Assembly: GCA_023053575.1 (NCBI GenBank)
Contig: JAKZAP010000021.1
Location: forward strand, 8,804,212-8,868,211
From: Branchinecta lynchi
Taxonomy: Eukaryota; Arthropoda; Branchiopoda; Anostraca; Branchinectidae
DNA: 64,000 bases
Direction of reading: 5' to 3'
In this document: positions 63,300 through 64,000 of the stretch, piece after piece
Numbering within the stretch: the first letter of the stretch is position 1
Layout: the number at the start of each line of letters is the position of its first letter
Made by a program: the position numbers and the translations under genes
The notes under the pieces: model-generated
The model's database searches: none
What the model saw: only the letters and a program-made list of their open reading frames with translations
What the model was told of the DNA's origin: nothing

Positions 63300-63670
63300 A
63301 CATAGATACAGGCGAGTACTCCCCATCAGAAACATGAAACGGGGTTATTAATAGACAAAATGTAAGCTTCAGTCCCTTATTAATAACAAAACCGGCGTTT
63401 GATCAAATGCAGAAGAAAACCTTTCTTGTCACTGCCCCAATCGAGCAGCAAAAATACCAGCAAAAATTAAATCTCAGGACTAGTTTCTTCTATACAGTGG
63501 TATTAAAAAGTAATTTCTCCGAATTTGATATTTAAAGTCGGTAGAAGCTTCAGCTATTTATTGCAGGTTCGTGTCTTTCGCCAACGTAGACCCTGAAATT
63601 CGACAGCTTGACAAACATTGCCAATAAGGGCCATCGCTGCTTAAGCATCGTAGCTAACATATCGGTTGTA
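63300..63670 (+). pseudogene. Penelope-like 3' fragment with degenerate retrozyme-like unit
   Basis: 63,306-63,480 matches 14,130-14,300 (ACAGGCGAGTACTC, AACGGGGTTATTAA, GTCCCTTATTAA) but the frame is broken. 63,560-63,680 has TTGCAGGTTCGTG, TTGACAAACATTGCC and AGCATCGTAGCTAAC, a decayed copy of the unit downstream of Penelope ends. Confidence 0.55.
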
Positions 63671-64000
63671 TGCACTGTTTAAATATAAGTTTAATGTCCA
63701 GTGTCTTTTTTTAAATACAATGAATGTAAAGTGTTTTTGAATAGATATTCTGCAGATTAAAAATGTAGTTTTTATTTTACCTTGGGATGGCATGATTAAA
63801 TTCTTTTTCATGTTCTGCAGCAAGTCTCTTTCCACAAGTTTCCAAAAGTACAGGAGGGGTCACTGATCTCAAATTACACAACCTCAAATTTTGATGCAAA
63901 AATGTAAAAATGTCAGGAACCAGGACAGGACAGTCAGGAACCAAATTCTGACTATTTTCAACAGTCATGACTCTCAGCCTATGTAAATTATTTACCTTTT

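Overview
The window is animal (metazoan) nuclear DNA, probably from an invertebrate. The evidence is a split gene with consensus splice sites (a dicarbonyl/L-xylulose reductase-like short-chain dehydrogenase on the minus strand, four exons spread over about 18 kb), long introns, and a high density of interspersed repeats: Penelope-like, Helentron-like, hAT-like, mariner-like MITEs and a LINE fragment. The species cannot be named from the sequence. Most short open frames in the host part are chance readings of repeats.

The main content is a complete-looking Maverick/Polinton element of the adintovirus-like kind at 20,579-34,120 (13,542 bp). It has 583-bp terminal inverted repeats (TIRs) that begin AG and end CT, flanked by a 6-bp target duplication CAAGAT. 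By eye the two TIRs differ by five substitutions and two single-base indels. On the minus strand, from 5' to 3', lie: protein-primed family B DNA polymerase (1,358 aa), FtsK/HerA-type packaging ATPase, a fibre-like protein broken by one frame change, a basic PX-like core protein with AT-hooks, an adenain-type cysteine protease, a zinc-ribbon peptide, a retrovirus-type integrase, a 276-aa protein, a penton-like protein, a 118-aa protein and the double-jelly-roll capsid protein. A small gene sits inside each TIR, and one membrane-protein gene is on the plus strand. Together they supply replication, integration, protein processing, DNA packaging and a capsid.

Three features of this element stand out. 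(1) Every gene with its own start has its ATG embedded in a (T)AAATG motif, usually TAATAAATGG or TATATAAATGG. (2) The only two genes without that motif, protease and integrase, each lie in the -1 frame of the gene just upstream, and the frames overlap at a canonical slippery heptamer (A AAA AAC and T TTA AAA). This suggests PX-protease and zinc-ribbon-integrase products made by programmed frameshifting, as in retroviral gag-pro-pol. (3) There are two tandem-repeat arrays: nine 21-bp repeats between the ATPase and polymerase genes, and about 29-bp repeats between the divergent polymerase and membrane-protein genes.

Host layout: 1-2,370, 19,366-20,017, 38,271-40,840 and 55,775-58,887 are copies of one long non-coding Helentron-like (HINE) repeat. 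2,476-13,600 is a mosaic of repeat families. 13,618-14,740 holds a Penelope GIY-YIG endonuclease fragment inside an inverted repeat. Short units with a hammerhead-ribozyme-like core, like retrozymes, are scattered through the window and concentrated at 36.4-37.5 kb. 41,888-59,795 is the reductase gene. Its introns hold a 4.5-kb TIR element, a hAT-like element with MITEs nested in it, a 0.9-kb minisatellite and a HINE copy. 59,796-64,000 has a LINE C-terminal fragment and Penelope remnants.
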